Positions 10,501 through 23,436 of a stretch of 64,000 nt of DNA are shown here, one piece after another. Below the pieces are notes generated by a model. That model did no database searches, was not told where the DNA came from, and saw only the letters and a program-made list of their open reading frames with translations. A program made the position numbers and the translations under genes. Position 1 is the first letter of the stretch; every line of letters begins with the position of its first letter. Origin of the DNA: Mariprofundus sp. NF (GTDB lineage Bacteria; Pseudomonadota; Zetaproteobacteria; Mariprofundales; Mariprofundaceae); NCBI RefSeq assembly GCF_013387455.1, contig NZ_VWNC01000007.1, forward strand, positions 62,001 to 126,000, written 5' to 3'.

Positions 10501-11232
10501 GAAGCACAGGTGTGGCTGGATCGCATCATTGCTGAGAACTGGTTTAGTGCCAAAGCGGTGTTCGGCCTCTTCCCTGCCGCATCCACTGACGATGACAGTG
10601 TGATTGTCTATAGTGATGAGTCTCGTTCTAATGAGTCCGCCCGCTTCCATTTTGTGCGCCAGCAGCTGGATAAAAAGGATTCACGTGCCAACCTCTGCCT
10701 CTCTGATTTCATTGCCCGAGAACATGACCACATCGGCGGCTTTGCTGTTGGCATCTTCGGTGCAGATGAGCAGGCCAAAATCCATGCAGCTCAAAACGAT
10801 GATTATGCCGCCATTATGATCAAGGTACTGGCTGATCGTCTGGCTGAAGCGCTGGCTGAGATGCTGCACAAGGATGTACGCTGCAAACATTGGGCATATG
10901 CAAGTGACGAGTCCCTAAGCACTGAAGAGCTGGCCAAAGAGAAATATCAGGGCATCCGCCCTGCTGCCGGTTATCCCGCCTGCCCTGAACACACCGAGAA
11001 AGCCACCCTCTGGAGCCTTCTCGATGTTGAAAACAATATCGGTATGGGCCTCACCGAATCATTTGCCATGAAACCTGCATCGGCTGTTTCGGGCCTCTAC
11101 TTTGCCAACCCTGAAGCGCACTACTTCACTGTCGGTAAGATCAACAAGGATCAGGTTGCTGATTATGCCAAGCGTAAAGGAATGAGCATCGATGAGGCCG
11201 AAAAGTGGCTGGCACCCAACCTGGGCTATTAA
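7576..11232 (+). CDS. metH: Cobalamin-dependent methionine synthase
   Basis: Transfers the methyl group of 5-methyltetrahydrofolate to homocysteine through methylcobalamin. The full four-module protein is present (1218 residues from ATG 7576). The homocysteine domain has zinc ligands Cys244, Cys307 and Cys308 (NCALG and GGCCGTG). A pterin-binding domain follows ([13 protein letters not shown]). The cobalamin domain has DVHDIGKN, with the base-off ligand His756. The C-terminal AdoMet reactivation domain ends with [12 protein letters not shown] 12 bases upstream is also in frame. The 250-bp gap to the divergent cysC shows no cobalamin or SAM riboswitch that I can recognise. Confidence 0.97.
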   Translation: MNRTLLLQQQMKKQILILDGAMGTMIQSYGLDEADYRGERFADWPSELKGNNDLLSLTQPHIIREIHTKYLEAGSDILETNTFNANAASMADYGMEALVYELNVAGAKAAKEACNAIATPEKPRFVAGVLGPTSRTCSISPDVNDPGYRNVTFDELVETYTDATRGLIDGGADILLIETVFDTLNAKAAVFAVKKYFEDAGVELPIMISGTITDASGRTLSGQTATAFYNSLAHANPISIGLNCALGAGELRQYVEELSNTVSCGINAHPNAGLPNAMGGYDETAEEMAAEIREWAESGFLNVIGGCCGTGPDHIRAMAKAVAGIAPRPAPQRETFCRLSGLEPLHIDRNSLFVNVGERANVTGSAMFKRLILEGQFEKALDVCRDQVENGAQIIDINMDEAMLDGKAAMVTFLNLIASEPDISRVPVMIDSSKWEIIEAGLKCIQGKGVVNSISMKEGKEAFVHHAKLLAKYGAAVVVMAFDEEGQADTFKRKIEICENSYRILVDECGFPPEDIIFDPNIFAIATGIEEHNNYAVDFIEATGWIKQNLPHAMISGGVSNVSFSFRGNNPVREAIHSVFLYHAIKQGMDMGIVNAGMLEVYEELPKELRDAVEDVVLNRNPDATDHLLSIADNYRGDGTIAKKADEEWRKLPVAKRLEHALVKGIDAYVDEDTEEARLAFDRPIEVIEGPLMDGMNVVGDLFGDGKMFLPQVVKSARVMKKAVAWLMPHIEAEKAEGVSSSNGKILMATVKGDVHDIGKNIVGVVLQCNNFEVIDIGVMVPAARILEEAKKHDVDIIGLSGLITPSLDEMVHLAKEMKRLGFNKPIMLGGATTSKAHTAVKIMPEYDEPAVWVKDASRAVGVAQNLISDAYRADFVSKLRTEYEGVRDRYLGRQSQTDWLSLADARANPVVLKQESIAAAPATPGVQVLDNIDIAEIRAYIDWSPFFSAWELNGAYPRILNDPHKGKEAQKLFNEAQVWLDRIIAENWFSAKAVFGLFPAASTDDDSVIVYSDESRSNESARFHFVRQQLDKKDSRANLCLSDFIAREHDHIGGFAVGIFGADEQAKIHAAQNDDYAAIMIKVLADRLAEALAEMLHKDVRCKHWAYASDESLSTEELAKEKYQGIRPAAGYPACPEHTEKATLWSLLDVENNIGMGLTESFAMKPASAVSGLYFANPEAHYFTVGKINKDQVADYAKRKGMSIDEAEKWLAPNLGY

Positions 11233-11267
11233 TCACACGCATTTAGATAAGATTACAAGGAGATTTT

Positions 11268-11726
11268 ATGTCAGAGCAAGACAGAGCAGCAAGCGAAGAG
11301 AACGCACCGATTTTCAGCGTACAGAAGATATATGTGAAGGATCTCTCCTTTGAGAACCCGAATGCACCTGAGATGTTTGCAGCTCCCGCCTCGCAACCGA
11401 AGATTGAGATGAATCTTGGGCTGGAGAACAGGCAGATCGATGATGAGCACTGGGAGGTCTCCCTGAAGGTCTCAGCCGTGGCGCGTGACAGTGAAAGCGA
11501 AAAGGTGCTGTTCGACATTGAAGTAGAATATGCCGGACTCTTCTATCTGAAGAACATCCCTGAAGAGCATATGGAGATGATTCTCGGCGTTGATTGCCCG
11601 ACAGTTATCTTCCCATATGCACGCCAGATGATCAGCACCATGACTGTCGATGGTGGTTTTATGCCGCTACTGCTGGAGCCGGTGAATTTCGGCGCGGCTT
11701 TTGCCAATAGCAAGCAGGCTAATTAA
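11268..11726 (+). CDS. secB: Protein-export chaperone SecB
   Basis: Tetrameric cytosolic chaperone that keeps preproteins unfolded and hands them to SecA. The 152 residues compare with 155 in E. coli. Family features seen are IYVKDLSFENPNAP near the N-terminus, the alternating hydrophobic beta strands (EVSLKVSAVARD), YAGLFYLKNIPEE, the CPTVIFPYAR segment and GGFMPLLLEPVNF near the C-terminus. The start has a clear aaggag site 5 bases upstream. It follows metH by 35 bp and may be co-transcribed with it. A hairpin terminator candidate follows. Confidence 0.97.
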   Translation: MSEQDRAASEENAPIFSVQKIYVKDLSFENPNAPEMFAAPASQPKIEMNLGLENRQIDDEHWEVSLKVSAVARDSESEKVLFDIEVEYAGLFYLKNIPEEHMEMILGVDCPTVIFPYARQMISTMTVDGGFMPLLLEPVNFGAAFANSKQAN

Positions 11727-11755
11727 TTAGAGAATTATCGTTTCAGTGTAAAGAT

Positions 11756-11782
11756 GAAGGGTGGGATCATATCTCACCCTTC
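11756..11782. terminator. Hairpin between secB and ankyrin gene
   Basis: Perfect 8-bp inverted repeat (GAAGGGTG / CACCCTTC) with an 11-base loop, 30 bases after the secB stop. The following T-rich stretch is weak (tctgttt). It lies between convergent genes and could act on both strands. Confidence 0.55.
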
Positions 11783-11837
11783 TCTGTTTCTGCTCGTATT
11801 ACTTGATAGCAGGAATTTGAGTTAACAGGCCCTGATC

Positions 11838-12269
11838 CTACTTATCAAACAGCATCAAATTTGCCCCGTGTTTGACATATAACTCGGCAATTTCGCGTGG
11901 CATGGAGCCATAGAAAGCGTAGTAGTAGGGATAGTCGTAGTCGGCATCCTTCAGATTCGGATCGGCTCCGGCCTCTAAAAGAATTCGGATGGCATCGATA
12001 TTCTTCTCAGTCAGATGCAGAGGCGTTGAGAGCCTCTCATTGACTGCATGCAGATCAGCGCCATTTTCAATAAGAAAACACATCAAACTGAGATGACCAT
12101 GTTTGGTCGCATAATGCAGGGCGGTCGATTTTGTAGCATCGGTAGTGTTAACCTGAACACCTTGCTCCAATAAACGCTCCAAACCCTCCTGATCACCAGC
12201 AACAGCTGCCTCAAACCAGCGTTTCTCATTATCTGTCTGCGCATCTCTGTTCACCGCATCCACCTCCAC
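11838..12269 (-). CDS. Small ankyrin-repeat protein
   Basis: A 143-residue soluble protein with no signal peptide. After a short charged N-terminus (QTDNEKRWFEAAVAGD) there are about four ankyrin repeats, marked by GDQEGLERLLEQGVQVN, STALHYATKHGHLSLM, STPLHLTEKNIDAIRILLEAGADPN and a final REIAELYVKHGANL. Such proteins are protein-binding scaffolds, and the partner cannot be inferred from the neighbours. It is transcribed against secB and divergently from icd. It is shorter than most ankyrin proteins but appears intact. Confidence 0.85.
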   Translation of the reverse strand: MEVDAVNRDAQTDNEKRWFEAAVAGDQEGLERLLEQGVQVNTTDATKSTALHYATKHGHLSLMCFLIENGADLHAVNERLSTPLHLTEKNIDAIRILLEAGADPNLKDADYDYPYYYAFYGSMPREIAELYVKHGANLMLFDK

Positions 12270-12418
12270 TGCGTTTTAGACCTTGAATGATGCAGCATAT
12301 CCGGTTTCACAGCAATTTAAACAGACCGACCTTTTTAATAAAACTCATGCTGTTAAACTCCTGCACATCAAAATATTTGCCATGCCCTGCTTATGGCTGC
12401 GCAGCAACAACAGGATAG

Positions 12419-14653
<2,235 letters not shown>

Positions 14654-14667
14654 AGAGATACGACGAA

Positions 14668-15069
14668 ATGAATAAAAAACTGAAAATGTTTATGCGCGGC
14701 AAAGGGGTATCGATGTTGCAGGAGCTTCTGCAACGCATGGGTTACCCCATGCATGATCAACCCGGTCTGTTCGGGGTGGCAACACGCAGTGCGGTTAAAG
14801 ATTTCCAGTCGAAAAAAGGGCTGAAAGCTACAGGTGACGCCGATGAGGCGCTGCTTGATCTGATGCGACAAAACTTTGCTGCGCCAGCAACTGATAAAAA
14901 GGCCAAAGCTAAACCAGCCCAGACTCCGGCGCTTATGCCCGCCAGTCAGATGCAGTTGGATGCCATCACCCGCCTGCTGATCAGCAAAGGCATCTTTAGC
15001 GAAGAGGAACTTGCTAAAGCGCTGTCGCGACCACAACCGGTGCGTATCACGCAGCCGCCTCTGACCTGA
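14668..15069 (+). CDS. Peptidoglycan-binding-like domain protein
   Basis: A 133-residue protein. Residues about 16-70 match a PG_binding_1-like fold: VSMLQELLQRMGYPM, PGLFGVATRSAVKDFQ and a GLKATGDADEALL ending, the usual helix-GLxGxxTxxAVxxFQ pattern. A lysine/alanine/proline linker follows, then a short helical C-terminus (LISKGIFSEEELAKAL). No signal peptide is visible, which is unusual for a wall-binding domain. The PG-binding fold may therefore have another role in the cytoplasm. Its TGA overlaps the ATG of the next gene, so the two are coupled. Confidence 0.75.
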   Translation: MNKKLKMFMRGKGVSMLQELLQRMGYPMHDQPGLFGVATRSAVKDFQSKKGLKATGDADEALLDLMRQNFAAPATDKKAKAKPAQTPALMPASQMQLDAITRLLISKGIFSEEELAKALSRPQPVRITQPPLT

Positions 15070-15737
15070 TGGATTCAGAGAGAGCAACCTGTTTACGACC
15101 CGGGTTCACAGCCGCTCTGGCAGGATTTATACTATCGGGAGAATCAGTCAACCTGATCAGTCCGCATGGACAGGGGCGCAGACGAACACTGGATGATCTG
15201 CGCAGTTTCATCCCCGGATCAACCATGATCATTCAGCTCAACATGCAGCTCTACTGCCATGATCTTAAAGGCTTTTTAAAGGCCATCGCCAGCTACTTCA
15301 ACCATCCTGATCACAGTGTAGAGAGTCTGGGGAAACTGTTTAATCAGCTGGAAAAAGAGAATCAGAAAGTACTACTCATCCTGCACAACTTTGATGAACT
15401 CTGGAGTGGCAGCACCCTGAAAGATGGTTACAGCGGCGCATTTCTTGAGGACCTGAACAGATTAAGGGAGAGGGAGATTACCCTGCTCTGCGTCACCGAA
15501 TATGCTGAACAGCATGATCTGTTGAAGGCCGATGGCTGCAAGCTTGATGCCATCCCCCTGCCTCTTCCAGGGATCACAGCAGCGCAACTTGTGGCAGAGA
15601 TTCAGCATCGTAATCTGCCTGTCGAAGAGAACGAACTGGATAAACTTGCCGCCTGGTTACTAAACCAGAATGCCCCCTACTCCATGCTTGATGAGTTGAA
15701 ACCAGCATGGTTTAAACAGAAAAGCTGGAAAGAGTAA
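15069..15737 (+). CDS. Degenerate P-loop (AAA/STAND-like) protein of unknown function
   Basis: A 222-residue protein that I cannot assign to a named family. Near residue 30 a beta strand leads into ISPHGQGRRRTLDD, which has the spacing of a Walker A loop but with Arg where Lys is expected. Around residue 108 VLLILHNFDELW looks like a Walker B strand with a following acidic residue, and LLCVTEYAEQHDLL resembles a sensor-1 region. This layout suggests an AAA or STAND NTPase core, possibly without ATPase activity. It is coupled to the peptidoglycan-binding gene by a TGATG overlap. Confidence 0.65.
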   Translation: MDSERATCLRPGFTAALAGFILSGESVNLISPHGQGRRRTLDDLRSFIPGSTMIIQLNMQLYCHDLKGFLKAIASYFNHPDHSVESLGKLFNQLEKENQKVLLILHNFDELWSGSTLKDGYSGAFLEDLNRLREREITLLCVTEYAEQHDLLKADGCKLDAIPLPLPGITAAQLVAEIQHRNLPVEENELDKLAAWLLNQNAPYSMLDELKPAWFKQKSWKE

Positions 15738-15780
15738 AAAAACAAAAAAAAGGGCTGGACACCTGAGTATCCAACCCTTT
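15738..15780 (-). terminator. Strong intrinsic terminator
   Basis: Arms 15749-15759 and 15770-15780 pair with one mismatch around a 10-base loop. Read on the minus strand, the stem is followed by a run of eight T, then G, then six T. It terminates the minus-strand AsmA-like gene. The other side is short of T and probably works less well for the plus-strand gene. Confidence 0.85.
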
Positions 15781-15802
15781 CGGTTATTTCAATTGTGCCC
15801 GC

Positions 15803-16588
15803 TTATTTGCCAAATAGTCCTTTAATGGCATCACCGGCACCACCGGCTGCACCGCCAACTGCACCTCCGGCACCACCAACTCTGTCCAGAGCCTGGGCCT
15901 TGAATGCATCCGCCGATTTTCCGAGATATTTTCCTACACCAAGCTTGGCAACGGAGCCCTTCACATTACCCAGCAGTTTGGATGATAGCTGTTGGGCCAC
16001 CTCTGCTGCAGTCGCGCCACCACTCTTTTTACCAATATCGCGCATGACAATTTTAGGCAGAGATACGCTCTGCTGCTGATCACCAAGTGCTGCAATGCGC
16101 ACCTTGGCAGACGTGCCTTCAACAACCAGGCGTTTGATAATCATTTTCAGCTCTTCTCCTTCACTTGTACCAGAAGAAGCACTGCTGCCACCACCTGCAC
16201 CGAGGTTCTTTTTCAATACATCAGCGTTGGAGATGCCTGATTTGTTGATCTCATAGACCACTTTGGGTGCACTGATAATAATCTCATCAATCACAATCGG
16301 ATTCTGGCGAATCGTTGAGATATCAATTTTGGTACTGATATTGCCCAGCTCAAAGATATTCGGGTCAGAAAAACCGGCTGGATTACCGATATTCAGGCCA
16401 GTAATTGAGGCCTCTCCGGATTCAAGTTTGATTTTTACATCGCTTACAGCAACCTGCGTTTTTGTAGCTTCTGATCCATAAACCTGAATAGCATCTTTTA
16501 CAATGTTATCAAGATTTGAGAGTAGAAAGAAGACTGCTCCAACAACAATCACGCCTAATGCTGCAACACCAATAAGCACCTTTTTCAT
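15803..16588 (-). CDS. AsmA/DUF748-like membrane-anchored protein
   Basis: A 261-residue protein with one N-terminal membrane segment (residues about 3-25) and a periplasmic beta-rich region. VAVSDVKIKLESGEASITGLNIGNP and PIVIDEIIISAPKVVYEINK are typical of AsmA/TamB/DUF748-type beta-taco domains, which are linked to phospholipid or outer-membrane homeostasis. It is much shorter than AsmA proper (over 600 residues). The C-terminus is a Gly/Ala-rich tail (GGAGGAVGGAAGG) that is likely flexible. A single-gene unit with a strong terminator downstream. Precise function unknown. Confidence 0.75.
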   Translation of the reverse strand: MKKVLIGVAALGVIVVGAVFFLLSNLDNIVKDAIQVYGSEATKTQVAVSDVKIKLESGEASITGLNIGNPAGFSDPNIFELGNISTKIDISTIRQNPIVIDEIIISAPKVVYEINKSGISNADVLKKNLGAGGGSSASSGTSEGEELKMIIKRLVVEGTSAKVRIAALGDQQQSVSLPKIVMRDIGKKSGGATAAEVAQQLSSKLLGNVKGSVAKLGVGKYLGKSADAFKAQALDRVGGAGGAVGGAAGGAGDAIKGLFGK

Positions 16589-16713
16589 ACCAACCTCCTG
16601 TTAATGAGACAATGATAGAGAGAGTATAGCAGAAGATCGGCCCTAAAGTTCATTTAAAATGAGCCGATAGATGGTTAGTTGAGTCAAATAATGCGTCGAA
16701 GGAATGGAGCCAC

Positions 16714-18474
16714 ATGGATCAGAAAAACTTCTTTTACCTTCATTGTGTCCTGCGACTGGCCATCATCATTCTGGTTGCCGAAATATTGGCCATGCTACTG
16801 TTTGATGTCACTGGTCTGGAGGATTCTCTATCACAACTGGCAGAAGCGGTACTTGATGGTGTTCTTCTTGTTACACTCTCTTCCTACCCTCTCTACCTGT
16901 TTGTATATAAACCCATCCTGAAAAGTTTCAAAAAAGATCAGCAACAGATTGAGATGCTCGCTGAAGCACTTCAGGGGGCTGGTGAGAGCGTGATTATCAC
17001 CCGACCTGATGGCGAGATCGTCTATGTCAATCAGGCCTTTTCTGATGTTACTGGTTATTCGCAGCAGGAAGCCATCGGTGGCAATCCGAATATGCTGCAA
17101 TCGGGCAAACAGGATCGCCACTTCTATGAACGGATGTGGGCATCGATCAAGAGTAAGGGACAGTGGAAAGGTGAACTGTGGAACAAGCGCAAAAGTGGTG
17201 AACTCTATCCCGAGGCTCTGGATGTCAGATCTATCCCCGATGAAGATGGCAACACTAAATTCCTTGTTGGTGTCTTCTCAGATCTGACTGAACAGAAACG
17301 AGTTGAAAATGCCCTCTTGCAGACCCAGAAGCTGGAGGCGGTGGGTACACTCGTTGGTGGTGTTGCCCACAACTTTAATAACCTGCTGGCAGCCATTTCA
17401 GGAAAAGCCTATGTGGCTCAGGTCAAAGCGAAAAAGAGTGGTGCACCCGATGCAGTCATTGAAAACCTTGATGATATTCAGACCCTCTCCTTTGATGCAT
17501 CACATCTGGTCAAACAACTTCTCGCTTTTGCCCGCGAATCACAACACGATAAAGAGAATATCACGTTAGCAGCAGCGCTCAGGGATGCTGTCGCAACGGC
17601 ACAGATAGGTATCCCTGAGGATATCGAGGTCAAACTTGATCTCTCCAGCGAACCGATGACCATATTCGCCGATCAGACCCACATCAAACAGGCCATCATC
17701 AATCTGGTTAACAATGCACGCGATGCTGTCAGGAGCAGTGTCGTCAAAGCCATCCATATTCGCCTCTACCCAAGCCAGCCCGAAAACTGTTGTGATCGTG
17801 GTGCCTGCCATATCCACTGTAAAAACATCGCCTGTCTGGAAATTCAGGATACAGGCACAGGCATCAACTCTTCCGATCTGGATAAAGTCTTTGAGCCCTT
17901 CTTTACCACCAAGGAGGTGGGTCAAGGAACCGGGCTGGGCCTATCTACAGCGCATGGCATCATCACCTCACACAATGGCTCCATTCATGTCAGAAGCACC
18001 TTCTCCAAGGGCTCTACTTTTAAGGTATGCCTGCCACTGGCTGAGAGTGATCAAACAGAAGTTACGACTGCATCTAAAACGCCGGTTCAAGTCTCACATT
18101 CAGGCACCATTCTTGTCGCAGATGATGCTATAGAGGTACGTAAAACGGTTGCATCGGTGCTTGAGAGTTTCGGCCATCATGTCATTCAGGCCAGCGATGG
18201 TATTGATGCGATTGAGAAGTTCTATGCCCATCAACATGAAATTTCACTGGTCATCAGCGATATTGTCATGCCCCGCATGGATGGCGTGGACAGTGTGCTT
18301 GAGATGCGAAAAACCTATCCCGAACTGCCGGTAATCTTCATGACCGGTTACGATGCGCCCAAAGAGAAGACCCAGAAGATTCTCGATAATGAAACCTCAA
18401 TGCTGCTGAATAAACCTTTCAAAACCGCGGAACTCAGCAAACTCGTGAACAAACTGATCAACAGAAATGGATAA
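16714..18474 (+). CDS. Hybrid sensor histidine kinase with PAS and receiver domain
   Basis: A 586-residue inner-membrane signalling protein. Two membrane segments lie at about residues 13-32 and 44-66, followed by a PAS domain (about 83-195; DGEIVYVNQAFSDVTGYS and a PAC segment). A HisKA-type dimerisation domain has phospho-acceptor His219 in GGVAHNFNNLL. An HATPase domain follows (NLVNNARDAV, DTGTGI, GTGLGLST). The C-terminal receiver domain has Asp516 in ISDIVMPRMDG and Lys in NKPF. A small Cys-rich insertion (CCDRGACHIHCKNIAC) sits inside the ATPase domain between the N and G1 boxes. It could bind metal, which is unusual. No cognate regulator is adjacent. Confidence 0.93.
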   Translation: MDQKNFFYLHCVLRLAIIILVAEILAMLLFDVTGLEDSLSQLAEAVLDGVLLVTLSSYPLYLFVYKPILKSFKKDQQQIEMLAEALQGAGESVIITRPDGEIVYVNQAFSDVTGYSQQEAIGGNPNMLQSGKQDRHFYERMWASIKSKGQWKGELWNKRKSGELYPEALDVRSIPDEDGNTKFLVGVFSDLTEQKRVENALLQTQKLEAVGTLVGGVAHNFNNLLAAISGKAYVAQVKAKKSGAPDAVIENLDDIQTLSFDASHLVKQLLAFARESQHDKENITLAAALRDAVATAQIGIPEDIEVKLDLSSEPMTIFADQTHIKQAIINLVNNARDAVRSSVVKAIHIRLYPSQPENCCDRGACHIHCKNIACLEIQDTGTGINSSDLDKVFEPFFTTKEVGQGTGLGLSTAHGIITSHNGSIHVRSTFSKGSTFKVCLPLAESDQTEVTTASKTPVQVSHSGTILVADDAIEVRKTVASVLESFGHHVIQASDGIDAIEKFYAHQHEISLVISDIVMPRMDGVDSVLEMRKTYPELPVIFMTGYDAPKEKTQKILDNETSMLLNKPFKTAELSKLVNKLINRNG

Positions 18475-18646
18475 AACTTCAGCGTTATAACAGCAGAGTT
18501 GCTCACCCGCCTCTGTAGAACATTGATAGTGCCCGGTAGTTCATCGAACTGTTATGCGGATATCGGTACCATTCAAGCACTAAAAGTGGCATCAATCTTG
18601 ATTACCCTTATAAGTTGAAACAGTATAAAACTTTCAGGAGAGACGT

Positions 18647-19579
18647 TTGGAATTTATCCAGTGCCCGTATTGTCAAAAGAAGTATGGCGTCAGCGATAAG
18701 CTGAGACGCGCGACTGGCAAGCGAATTAACTGCAAACACTGTCAGAAGACATTTATCATCTTTATACAGGAGAAGATAAGCCCGGCCGTTCAGAATCAGA
18801 TCGATGAGCAGCGACACACCAGAGAGGTTCAACAAGAGCAACAGATTGAACCGGAGATCATAGAGATCCCCCCGGAACCACAAAAAGAGCCCGAAAGCGA
18901 AAAGAAAAAAACTGCCTCAGGCGGCAAAAAAAAGAGGAAAGCGACAAAAAAAAGCGCCAATAAACCACTGAATATGCAGATGGTTATCCTGGTTATTCTG
19001 GGCACGCTGTTTATCGCAGGCTCCTCAGGCGCATACCTCTACTTCTATAACCATGAGCTTTTTGAAAGGTTAGCAGAACCGCCACAGGCAGAGCCCGAAT
19101 CAAACCCCGAATCAAACATTAAACCATTCGACCCCTTTGCCAAAATGGTGAAACCTGAAAGCGAAGATGAATCTCAAACTTCTCCTGCCGGGAATGAAGC
19201 CGTGCAACAAGAGACCAAACAGACAGCTTCCAGCCCTGAAGATAACCCTGTTGCAGCCACAAAAGATAAAGATAAGGCAGCAACGGATGGTCCGCTTAAC
19301 CCGTCACAGGTATGCCGGGATGCGGCAGCGGACTACTGGATTCGTACCAATATGATCGCCAATGCCATGCTCACCAACGAGGCATATATGAAGCTATTGA
19401 GTCAGGGAATCAGCCTGACCGATGAGGTGCGTACACGCTGCAAGGAGCGTGAACTGGTCGGCAGACTGGCGGAATCAGCCAGATCCGAAGATGTGCCGGA
19501 GTGGATCAAAAAAGAGATTATCAACCGCACATCCGTTAAGCCGACAAAGAGCAAAACACCATCAACGTCAGGTTTCTAA
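18647..19579 (+). CDS. Zinc-ribbon protein with single transmembrane segment
   Basis: A 310-residue protein starting at TTG (18647), with cagg and gag ribosome-binding bases just upstream. The N-terminus is an MJ0042-type zinc ribbon with Cys6, Cys9, Cys29 and Cys32. Next come a Glu/Gln/Pro-rich segment and a lysine-rich stretch (GGKKKRKATKKSANK). One membrane helix lies at about 111-133, followed by an acidic, low-complexity periplasmic linker and a small helical C-terminal domain with two Cys (VCRDAAADYW and RTRCKERELV). Proteins with this zinc ribbon plus membrane helix are common in delta- and zetaproteobacteria, but the function is unknown. Confidence 0.8.
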   Translation: MEFIQCPYCQKKYGVSDKLRRATGKRINCKHCQKTFIIFIQEKISPAVQNQIDEQRHTREVQQEQQIEPEIIEIPPEPQKEPESEKKKTASGGKKKRKATKKSANKPLNMQMVILVILGTLFIAGSSGAYLYFYNHELFERLAEPPQAEPESNPESNIKPFDPFAKMVKPESEDESQTSPAGNEAVQQETKQTASSPEDNPVAATKDKDKAATDGPLNPSQVCRDAAADYWIRTNMIANAMLTNEAYMKLLSQGISLTDEVRTRCKERELVGRLAESARSEDVPEWIKKEIINRTSVKPTKSKTPSTSGF

Positions 19580-19618
19580 ATGATTCACTCAAGCCCACAT
19601 GAGTAAGTTCGCAATAAC

Positions 19619-20488
19619 TTAAGAGAGAAGCTCCAGCATACGCGCACCCAGTAGCGTCGGGTTACGTTCTACAGTAACACCGGCCATCTCAAGCGCTGCA
19701 AATTTGGCCTCTGCCGTTCCCTTGCCACCGGAGATAATGGCGCCGGCATGGCCCATGCGTTTGCCTTTTGGAGCCGTTGCACCGGCAATAAATGCTACGA
19801 CCGGTTTTGAGATAGCGTGGCGAATATATTCAGCAGCATGCTCTTCATCGGAGCCGCCAATCTCGCCAATCAGTACAATACCCTCGGTCTGATCGTCCGC
19901 TTCAAAAAGCTTTAAGGCATCAATAAAATCCATGCCGTGAATGGGATCTCCGCCCATACCGATACAGGTGGACTGGCCAAGACCTGTCCGGGTTAACTGA
20001 TCTACTGCCTCATAGGTCAGTGTTCCGGAGCGGGAGATTACACCTACGCGACCCGGCTTATGAATGTGACCCGGCATAATACCTATCTTGGCATCACCCG
20101 GCGTGATAATACCCGGACAGTTGGGGCCGATCAGAACACACTCTTTACCGCTAATGCTCTCTTTCACCTTCAGCATATCGAGAACCGGAATACCTTCTGT
20201 AATACAGGCAATCAGTTTAATGCCGGCATCTGCAGCCTCAATGATCGCATCGGCAGCAAAACGGGGAGGCACAAAGATCACTGATGCTTCTGCCCCCTCC
20301 TGCTCTACGGCATCGGCAACCGTGTTAAATACAGGGCGTTCAAGATGGGACTGACCACCTTTACCCGGTGTCACGCCACCGACAAAACAGGTGCCGTACT
20401 CAATCATGGCACTGGAGTGGAATGTCCCCTGTTTGCCGGTATACCCCTGACAGATCACACGTGTGTTTTTATCAAGCAGTACACTCAT
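19619..20488 (-). CDS. sucD: Succinyl-CoA synthetase alpha subunit
   Basis: Forms succinyl-CoA synthetase with SucC, making nucleoside triphosphate from succinyl-CoA in the TCA cycle. From the ATG at 20488 the protein is 289 residues, the same as E. coli SucD. It has the CoA-binding Rossmann region ([12 protein letters not shown]), the [11 protein letters not shown] segment and the phosphohistidine loop [10 protein letters not shown]. The ATG overlaps the TGA of sucC by four bases. A longer frame upstream of 20488 lies inside sucC and is rejected. Confidence 0.97.
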   Translation of the reverse strand: MSVLLDKNTRVICQGYTGKQGTFHSSAMIEYGTCFVGGVTPGKGGQSHLERPVFNTVADAVEQEGAEASVIFVPPRFAADAIIEAADAGIKLIACITEGIPVLDMLKVKESISGKECVLIGPNCPGIITPGDAKIGIMPGHIHKPGRVGVISRSGTLTYEAVDQLTRTGLGQSTCIGMGGDPIHGMDFIDALKLFEADDQTEGIVLIGEIGGSDEEHAAEYIRHAISKPVVAFIAGATAPKGKRMGHAGAIISGGKGTAEAKFAALEMAGVTVERNPTLLGARMLELLS

Positions 20489-21687
20489 CTCATATCCCCA
20501 TCTATCGCGCATCGGGACAGCGATGCTTGCTCCCCCGCAGCAGCAACTGCAAATTCAGCGGCCTGATCCAGATCAGTAGCCCAACGTACATCAAGACCGG
20601 CATCTTTAACCAGCCTGCGTCCCTCTTCTTCATTGGTACCCACCAACCGCATCACAACAGGCACACGCATTGGATGGGTTTTAATCGCTTCCAGCAGGCC
20701 GTTGGCGATCACATCACAGCGCACGATGCCACCGAAAATATTCACCAGCACCGCTTTAACATGATCATCACTGAACAGAAGCTTGAAAGCCTCACATACC
20801 GAATCGACGGTTACACCGCCGCCCACATCCAGGAAATTGGCCGGTTTGTCGCCCTTAAGCTGAATGATATCCATTGTCGCCATGGCAAGCCCTGCCCCGT
20901 TGACCATACAACCGATCCGACCATCCAGTGCGATATAGTTCAGCCCGAATTGCGAAGCTTCAACTTCACGCGGATCCTCTTCATCAAGATCACGCAGCGC
21001 CACCAACTCAGGATGTCGGTAGAGCCCGTTACTATCAGCAACAAACTTGGCATCGAGTGCCACCAGATCACCATCAGCAGTCAGAATCAGAGGGTTAAGC
21101 TCAAGCATAGAGCCATCTTTCTGGCAAAATGCCGCGTGCAGTTTTGCGAGCAGATCGGCACAGGCTGCAACCTGCGGCCCCTGGAGCCCGAGGAATGCAG
21201 CTATGGTCGTGCATTCATACTCAGAGGGCTGATCCCCTGCAACCGACAAGGTGAGAATCTTTTCAGGTGATGATGCAGCCACCTCTTCGATGTCCATGCC
21301 ACCGGCAGGACTGACCACAAAGGCAACCTTCTCTGTTTCACGATCAACCAGCAAGCTCAGGTAGAATTCGGAGTTAATATTTAATCCCTCTTCCACATAC
21401 AACCGCTTCACCTCTTTACCCGCTTCTCCGGTCTGTTTGGTTATTAACGTTGAACCCAACAGCGCTTCAGCCGCAATCCTCACTTCACGCTTTGATCTGC
21501 AGAGACGCACACCACCTGCTTTACCGCGTCCTCCGGCATGAATCTGAGCTTTTACTACCCAGAGATCTCCCCCCAGTTGATCGCTCGCAGCAACTGCCTC
21601 ATCCACACTGAGCGCAAGCACGCCACGCGGAACCGGCACGCCAAATTCGCTAAGCATGGCTTTGGCCTGATATTCATGAATATTCAA
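20485..21687 (-). CDS. sucC: Succinyl-CoA synthetase beta subunit
   Basis: ATP-grasp subunit that binds the nucleotide and carries out phosphate transfer with SucD. The 400 residues are slightly longer than E. coli (388). Features seen are [20 protein letters not shown] at the N-terminus, [18 protein letters not shown] of the ATP-grasp fold, LELNPLIL (metal binding), [11 protein letters not shown] and [11 protein letters not shown] near the C-terminus. It is transcribed first in the sucCD pair, with mdh upstream on the same strand after an 84-bp gap. Confidence 0.97.
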   Translation of the reverse strand: MNIHEYQAKAMLSEFGVPVPRGVLALSVDEAVAASDQLGGDLWVVKAQIHAGGRGKAGGVRLCRSKREVRIAAEALLGSTLITKQTGEAGKEVKRLYVEEGLNINSEFYLSLLVDRETEKVAFVVSPAGGMDIEEVAASSPEKILTLSVAGDQPSEYECTTIAAFLGLQGPQVAACADLLAKLHAAFCQKDGSMLELNPLILTADGDLVALDAKFVADSNGLYRHPELVALRDLDEEDPREVEASQFGLNYIALDGRIGCMVNGAGLAMATMDIIQLKGDKPANFLDVGGGVTVDSVCEAFKLLFSDDHVKAVLVNIFGGIVRCDVIANGLLEAIKTHPMRVPVVMRLVGTNEEEGRRLVKDAGLDVRWATDLDQAAEFAVAAAGEQASLSRCAIDGDMR

Positions 21688-21771
21688 AGGAGTCTCCCTG
21701 GCAGTGTAAGCAGCAGCTGATACCTGATCATCAGCTACAGTGGCAAATGATGAAGGGCAATCAATAAATCT

Positions 21772-22767
<996 letters not shown>

Positions 22768-23016
22768 TTACAGTCTGGTTAATGTTACAATCTGTTACTG
22801 TTTCATAGTCTAACAAACAGGGACCTTTATTACAGTGAAAAGGAGCTTCACTATTCTACCTGAGCAAAGTTATGAGGAGTTCATCTTTTGCATTAATCAA
22901 CAGCTGATAAAGCATGGCTTGCACTGGATGGCAGGTAACGTAACATCCACCGCCTGAATAAATTTGCTGTTGTGATCAAACAAAAACGAGCGACACAAAG
23001 GATATAGCGTAACGAT

Positions 23017-23424
23017 ATGAGCAATGTAAAAGCATTTCCCGGCACATTTCCACTGCACGAAGATCGCAACTTTCTGGCTGAAAGTGAATGGGTTATTTTC
23101 AAACTACTCTGCAAGCCTGTCGACTCTTTTGCCGAGGAGGACCCTGAGGAGCTCTCTGTTGCCACAGGCAATCAGGTAACCCCGACCCGTTGTGACGAGC
23201 TGATCCGCATCGTTCGTATCAACCAGCTTGCCGGTATCGGCTCATGGATCTCCCGCATTTTTGCCGAAGCGGGTATGAATGATTCAGATATCAGAGAGCT
23301 ACCAGCTGAGGAGATCACCGACCGGGTGAATGCCAAAGCCGGGTACAGGATCTGCAATGAAGCCACGACACGTGCGCTGGCACTGCTGCAGTTGCAGTGG
23401 AAAGGCGCAAAAGCCAATGGATAA
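23017..23424 (+). CDS. Small hypothetical protein, helical
   Basis: A 135-residue soluble protein that I do not recognise. It is predicted mostly helical. The segment VRINQLAGIGSWISRIFAEAG resembles the helix-turn-helix hairpins of DUF4332-type or helix-hairpin-helix proteins, but this is weak. There is no signal peptide or membrane segment. It starts 264 bp from the divergent mdh and ends 12 bp before hldD, so it may be co-transcribed with the heptose and outer-membrane genes. Confidence 0.7.
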   Translation: MSNVKAFPGTFPLHEDRNFLAESEWVIFKLLCKPVDSFAEEDPEELSVATGNQVTPTRCDELIRIVRINQLAGIGSWISRIFAEAGMNDSDIRELPAEEITDRVNAKAGYRICNEATTRALALLQLQWKGAKANG

Positions 23425-23436
23425 CGGGCGATTAGC

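Noticed and set aside
20368-21270. 300-codon open frame antisense to sucC
   Set aside because: Shadow of a highly conserved gene, with no domain or ribosome-binding site.
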